From assembly GCA_963700515.1 (NCBI GenBank), contig CAVOXY010000035.1, positions 45,259-109,258 on the forward strand: 64,000 nucleotides of DNA, given 5' to 3'. Both the position numbers and the translations under genes were made by a program. The first letter of the stretch is position 1. Every line of letters begins with the position of its first letter. This document shows positions 59,101 to 64,000 of this stretch, one piece after another. The notes beneath the pieces are model-generated. The model was not told the DNA's origin. It did not search any database and was given only the letters and a program-made list of their open reading frames with translations. This stretch comes from JAJRVM01 sp963700515 (lineage in GTDB: Bacteria > Planctomycetota > Planctomycetia > Pirellulales > Pirellulaceae).

Positions 59101-62100
59101 ATGTACTGGAAACTACGAACCGAAGCGATCACGATACTGCTGATACTGGGGCTTACCCGGGCCACTCTGGCTGGGCTTGCTGAGGATCAGTATGCGGTCG
59201 CGTCGCACCATTACACGAGCGCTCGCTGGGATCTTGCCGTGGACGAGTTCACGGTTTTCCTGCAGCAGTATCCGGAACATGAGCCAGGCGGACACGGTCG
59301 TTTTCTTTCTGGCCGAATCGCTGGTTCAGTTGAATCGCCATCAGGCGGCCCACGATCGATTCGCGGAGTACTTGCGCGCAGCCCGGCCGGCAAGTATGTG
59401 CGGCAAAGCCAGTTTCGTGTGGGTGAGACACTCTACATGGTGGGCCAGTATGAGGAGGCGCGGAGTGCCCTGGAGGAATTCCGGCGGGGCCATCCGGATG
59501 ACGCATTGTGCGCGTATGTCTTGCCGTACCTGGGTGAGATAGCATTGGTGACGCACCGCCCGGAAGACGCGCGGGATGCGTTCTCCGATGCGTTGCAGCA
59601 GTATTCCCACCGGTCCGCTCTCAAACGAATCCCGCTTCGGCTTGCGCGCTCCTGCGAGCTGTTACAGGATCCCGCTGGAGCGATTCGTTTCTACCAGTTC
59701 CTGGCTGACAGTGATCCGCCGACGGCGATGAGCGATGATGCGCTCCTGCAAATGGCCATTCTGTTGTACCAGCAGAACAAGTTCGACGAAGCGATCACTG
59801 CGCTGCGCAAGCACCGCGAGCGTTTTCCAGGCAGTGAGTTGGCCGCCCGCGCAGCCTATTGGTTGGGAATGAGTCTGATATCGGCGGGGAAGAATGCCGA
59901 GGCGGCCGAGACGTTGTCGGCCGCGGCGGATCGGTTCGAAAGCCACGAGCTGATACCTGCCATGGCGTTTGCCGCTGGGGACGCGTTACGTCGCAATCAG
60001 GAGTTGCCGGCCGCCCAACGGTACTTTGAACGTGTCGTGGCTCAGCACCCCGAGAGCACTTGGGCTGACGATGCATTGCAGACCCTGGTGCAACTGGCCT
60101 GGCAACGAGGGGATTGCCAGCAGGTGCACGTGCTGGCTGGTCAATTTGCCCAGCAGTATGGTGACAGCCCACTGCTCTCCCTGGTTCGGCAGACGGTCGC
60201 CCGCGCTCATTTGAAGCAGGGGGAATACGAGCAAGCGAGTTCGGTACTCGAACCGCTCGTGACCGATCCGCTCACGGCGCCGCAGTCGACGGAGCCCTCA
60301 GCGATCCCGCCGAACGAAGCTCCCGCGCCGACGATCGTGAATGGCCTTTCCGCCACGACCGATTCGACCACCGCCACTCGCTACTACCTGGCACTGGCGT
60401 ATTTGGGCGGCAAGCGGCATGAGGAAGCGCTGGACCTGCTGGACCAGTTGTCTGCTGTGCAGGAGCCTCGCGAACTCGTCGATGGGGTCAAGGTAGCGCG
60501 AGCCAGTGCGCTGATTGGGACTGGAGCGATATGAGCAGGCGATCGAGGCACTGCAGGTGTATCTCGCAGCGGAGAACGCCGGCGCGGATGTGGAGAAATG
60601 TCGAGCTCAGTTGGCTGTCACCTGTGGGCGTTTGGATCGTTGGCAAGAAGCCGAACGCGTATTTTCGCAGATGCAGCGCGAGCACGACGGACCAGGCCCT
60701 GTATCTCTCGACGATCGAATACTTGTCGGAGTTGGCGTACAGTAAGGGACAGCGGGACTTGGCCGAGCGGCTCTACCGGGAGCTGGCCCAGGACGGCCAT
60801 CCAGAAAAATACGTGGCACAAGGGATGTCGGGGCTGGCGTGGTTGCAGTGGACTCGAGAAGACGGTGCCACGCAGTCCGCAGTGCAATTCGAGCGGCTGT
60901 TGAAGCGGTTTCCCGACAGCCCGCTGGCCGCCGAGGCGGCCATGATGCGCGGCCAGTCGCTCGAGAAGATAACCAGGCCCGAAGGGGCGCTGGCCATGTA
61001 CCGCCTGGTGCTGGATCGCTATCCCGAGTCGCCGCACGTCGAGTTCCGCGATGTTGTCGGCGGCGCGTCATTCTCGATGCGCTGCAGCAAGATCGCGAAG
61101 CGGAGCCGTTACTGCGCCAGTGGTTGGAGAAGTATCCCACTTCGGATCAACGGCCCACCGCGCTCTATCAACTGGCGTGGGTCCTGGTCGACCTGGACCG
61201 TGAGAGCGAGGCCGATGAAGTGTTTGAACAGATCCACCAGCAATACACGTCCAGTCGGTACTGGTCCGACGCCACGTATCGGTTGGCGGAGCGCGCCGCG
61301 CGGCCGAAGCAATACGAGCAAGCTGAGACGCTGGCCGGCGAGATCATCGAGCGTTGCAGCCGAGCCGCACATGGTTGCCTACGCGCTCTACCTGCGCGGT
61401 CAAGTGGCGGCTGCCACGCAGCGTTGGGACGACGTGGTGCGATGGATGCAAGCGTTTGCTGGACGAGCATCCCGACCAGTTCCCAGCAACTGCCGGCCCA
61501 ATACTGGCTGGCCGAATCGCATTACCGCTTGCGGCAATACGACGAGGCCGGTCCGCTGTTCGAACAGCTTGACCAGCAGACGGCAGAGCTGAGCGATGCG
61601 TGGGTCGCCATGATTCCTCTGCGGCGCGCCCAGGTCCTGGCTCACCAACGCAAGTGGGACGAGGCGATCGAGATCGCCTCGCAGATCGCCCATCGCTTTC
61701 CGGAGTTCACGCAACAGCACGAAGTCGATTATCTGCTGGGCCGCTACCACGCCAGCCGTGCGCGAGTTCGACGAGGCACGCGCATGCGTACGAGCGGGTG
61801 ATTCGGTCCGAGACGGGCCGCGGCACCGAAACGGCGGCCGTCGCACAGTGGATGATCGGTGAAACGTATTTCATGCAGAAACAATACAACCAGGCGATCA
61901 AGGCGTACCACCGCGTGGAGAGCCTCTACGACTACCCACGTTGGCAAGCCGCGGCGCTGCTGCAGGCAGGCAAGTGCCACGAGATGGTCGGACGCTGGTC
62001 CGAAGCGATGGAACTGTACGCACGGATCGTAAACGACTACGCTCAGACGCGTTTCGCGGACAAGGCCGTGAAGCGGCTGCGCGTGGCCCAGCAACGAGCG

Positions 62101-62159
62101 GAGCTTGATGCACACGCGGTGAGACGATGTGGACCAAGCGATACCCTAAGACGAACTAG
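59101..62159 (+). CDS. Long TPR-repeat periplasmic protein (many frameshifts)
   Basis: ATG 59,101 starts a signal peptide ('AITILLILGLTRATLAG'). About 1,015 residues follow, almost all tetratricopeptide repeats with YbgF/BamD-like wording ('QQYPEH', 'YLGEIALVTHRPEDARDAFSDAL', 'LRKHRERFPGSELAARAAYWLGMSLI', 'AQWMIGETYFMQKQYNQAIKAYHRV'). Frame changes near 59,280, 59,395, 60,525, 60,680, 61,065, 61,360, 61,440, 61,765 and 62,110, with repeats continuing through all. The most natural end is TAG 62,159 ('MWTKRYPKTN'). Upstream of exbB/exbD, as is usual in planctomycetes, suggesting a scaffold for an envelope energy-transfer or gliding-type complex. Confidence 0.8.
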
Positions 62160-62241
62160 TGACTGGGATGAATTGCCATGCAGTGGACCCGAATGGAACC
62201 TGATCGAGAGACGATTGCTGTCGTGCGGGCGACCCTACTGC

Positions 62242-63044
62242 ATGCGGCGGCCGGCCCGGCTACTCTGTTTCTTCACTCTGTTTCTGCACGTCGCGAATCG
62301 GGCTGCCGCCCAGGCGGCAATCCACCGCAAATCACCAGCGCAGCGGCACCGGCCGAATCGGGCGAGAGTGACGCGGCGATTCCCACCAAGAGCCTGCTGG
62401 GAGTTCTCCGGGATGGTGGCCTGTTGATGATCCCGATCGGCATCTGCTCGTTCGTCTTGCTGGTCTTCGTGTTTGAGCGGGCCGATCAGCCTGCGGCGCG
62501 GACGCGTGATCCCGCGACCGTTCGTGCGACGGTTTCTCGAACAGCTGCGCGAAGGCCAGTTGACGCGTGACGAGGCGCTGAAGCTGTGCGAGGAGAACCA
62601 GAGTCCCGGTGGCCGAGGTGTTTGGTGCCGCGGTCCGCAAATGGGGACGCCCGTCGGTGGAAGTCGAGCAGGCGATTATCGACGCCGGCGAACGTGTCAC
62701 CAACGGACTGCGCCGCTACCTGCGGCTGTTCAACGGCGTCTCCACGATCAGCCCGCTGCTGGGACTGCTGGGCACCGTGCTGGGTATGATTCGCGCGTTC
62801 AATGCGATTGTCCACGGCGGGCGCCATGGGACGTCCGGAACTGCTGGCCGGCGGAATCAGCCAGGCCTTGCTGACGACCGCCGCCGGTCTGACGGTCGCG
62901 ATTCCCGCCCTGATCGCCTACCTGTATTTCATCAGCCGCGTGGACCGGTTGATCATCACGATTGACTCGCTGGGACAGCAGGTGGTCGACTTGATCTCCG
63001 CCGAATCTCAGGCGAACCGCAAGGGCGGACGCAAGGCAGCCTGA
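62242..63044 (+). CDS. exbB: MotA/TolQ/ExbB proton-channel protein (several frameshifts)
   Basis: ATG 62,242 gives a cleavable signal ('MRRPARLLCFFTLFLHVANR', cut near 'AAAQ'), which decides the start although the frame then changes near 62,320. Then 'LRDGGLLMIPIGICSFVLLVFVFERA' (first membrane helix), 'FGAAVRKWGRPSVEVEQAIIDAGERV', 'RLFNGVSTISPLLGLLGTVLGMI' (second helix with the conserved Pro and Gly/Thr), and 'ALLTTAAGLTVAIPALIAYLYF' (third). Frame changes near 62,490, 62,610 and 62,820. Inner-membrane part of an ExbBD-type motor. ExbD follows after 115 bp. Confidence 0.88.
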
Positions 63045-63158
63045 CGCGAGAGCCGAGCGCGTGCACCTGGCAGGTGCTATTCCGCACGTCGCCGTGCCTG
63101 ACAATTTGCGGCCGGTGCCTTGAGGCACGGCCTGAGTCATACCAGAGAGTGAAGCGTC

Positions 63159-63580
63159 ATGCCGCTCAAAACACACCAAGACGAACAGCCGACGCTGAAC
63201 CTGACGCCGATGATCGACATCGTGTTCCTGCTGATCATCTTCTTCATGGTGGGGACCAAGTTCGCGGAATGGGAGAACAAACTGGCGTTGAAGGTGCCCG
63301 CAGGTCAAGGAGACGGGCGCCTCGGCCCCGGCTCCCGAAAAACGAGTGATCAACGTCTATCGCGACGGCCGCATCTCGCTGGATCGTGATTTCGTGACGC
63401 TCGAGGAGCTGACTGCGCGGCTGACCTGCGGTGAGGCAGCAGTACAGCGGACTGGGCGTCGTCGTGCGCGGCGACGCCGAAGGGGCGTTTCAGAATGTGG
63501 CCACGGTGTTGGGGGCCTGTCGCGAGGCGGGCATCACCGACATGGGAATCTCGGTGCGCCTGGCGCAAAGAAACAGGTAA
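63159..63580 (+). CDS. exbD: ExbD/TolR biopolymer transport protein (two frameshifts)
   Basis: About 140 residues, ATG 63,159. 'LNLTPMIDIVFLLIIFFMVGTKF' is the single membrane helix with the proton-carrying Asp. The periplasmic part continues through frame changes near 63,305 and 63,435 ('VINVYRDGRISLDRDFVTLEEL', 'VVVRGDAEGAFQNVATVLGACREAGI') to TAA 63,580. Partner of ExbB. Confidence 0.9.
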
Positions 63581-63583
63581 TTC

Positions 63584-64000
63584 ATGAGCCCACATGCGTG
63601 GCTGCTCACCAACAACACGACCGGTGCGGCAGCTCGAGGGCAACCGAGCGCTCGGCATTGCCATCTGGATCGGCGTGGCGATTTTGACCATCGCCCTGCT
63701 GGTCTTGATGCGCACTCGTTGGGGCCAGGCACAGCCGCTGTCAAAATGTGTCGTGCTCTCCGTGTTCGCTCACGTCCTGCTCTTCCTGTTCGCCTACGGA
63801 ACGCACCTGCTCGAGGTCCCACGCCGGTGGGTGGTGATGAAGCCATCCAACTGTCCTTTGTCGCCACCGATCGGCCACCGCGGAGGGTGACGAGAAATCG
63901 GAGCCGAATCCGTGGGACGAGTTCTTGCCGGGCGAAACCACCGAGCCGGAAACGGCCGAGTCGCAGCGGATGACGGTCGACGGCGACACGATCTCGCGGG
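63584..64000 (+). CDS. Membrane protein after exbD (partial, frameshifted)
   Basis: ATG 63,584 is 3 bp after exbD. 'MSPHAWLLTNNTT' then, after a frame change near 63,645, 'LEGNRALGIAIWIGVAILTIALLVLM' and 'LSKCVVLSVFAHVLLFLFAYGTHL' (two membrane helices); another change near 63,825 leads to 'GGDEAIQLSFVATD'. It runs off the window. In planctomycetes the gene after ExbB/ExbD often encodes a large periplasmic protein with a TonB-like start; that would fit, but is inferred from position. Confidence 0.6.

Overview
The window looks like a chromosomal segment of a planctomycete (Planctomycetota, probably near Pirellulales). This rests on a PVM-type bacterial microcompartment (BMC) locus with three EutN/CcmL pentamers, a BBP7-type outer-membrane protein, a surface protein with the planctomycete N-terminal 'EPLETRNLL' motif, a secreted Cys-type sulfatase, a TAT-exported fucose-isomerase-like protein, an ExbB/ExbD/TPR cluster, GC-rich codons and many intergenic hairpin and short tandem repeats. 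No database search was run; family names come from visible motifs.

Layout. 1-2.8 kb (minus): partial sulfatase and L-fucose-isomerase-like protein. 3.7-8.6 kb (minus): BBP7 barrel and a DUF11-repeat surface protein with exact 393-bp repeats. 9.1-12.3 kb: GNAT-nitrilase fusion, broken alpha-L-fucosidase, DUF6399-type transposase remnant. 12.4-15.7 kb: beta-carbonic-anhydrase-like protein, GH127-like secreted protein, TylF-like methyltransferase. 16-29.5 kb (plus): Gfo/Idh oxidoreductase, ribose-type sugar ABC importer, two tandem paralogous secreted proteins of unknown function, ceramidase-like protein, FGGY kinase, lyxose-isomerase-like cupin, class III aminotransferase; many joins are close or overlapping, so much of this is probably one catabolic unit. 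29.5-35.1 kb: RAYT-like transposase, tRNA-Ala(CGC), solute-binding lipoprotein, multi-pass membrane protein, Nudix hydrolase. 35.5-37.8 kb: argC-argJ. 38.5-43.1 kb: FGGY kinase-SDR-DeoC-zinc dehydrogenase operon. 43.7-48.9 kb: acidic protein, ileS, purN. 49.5-57.7 kb: DeoR regulator and BMC locus. 58-64 kb: ABC ATPase, long TPR protein, ExbB, ExbD and the start of a membrane protein.

How it fits together. The BMC locus encodes fuculose-phosphate aldolase, CoA-acylating aldehyde dehydrogenase, PduL and acetate kinase, the set expected for fucose/rhamnose breakdown through lactaldehyde inside a shell. The sulfatase, fucosidase remnant and fucose-isomerase-like protein 40 kb away suit an organism that feeds on sulfated fucose-containing polysaccharides. 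The 16-29.5 kb cluster is the best candidate for an undescribed pathway.

Quality caveat. About half of the genes show one or more one-base frame changes with homology continuing in another frame, several in homopolymers. I read most as consensus indels and give full gene spans across them; the fucosidase and the transposase look truly decayed. Three unrelated families of dispersed non-coding elements (a REP-like hairpin, an 'ATGCGGA' hairpin element and 6-8 bp tandem repeats) fill many intergenic gaps.
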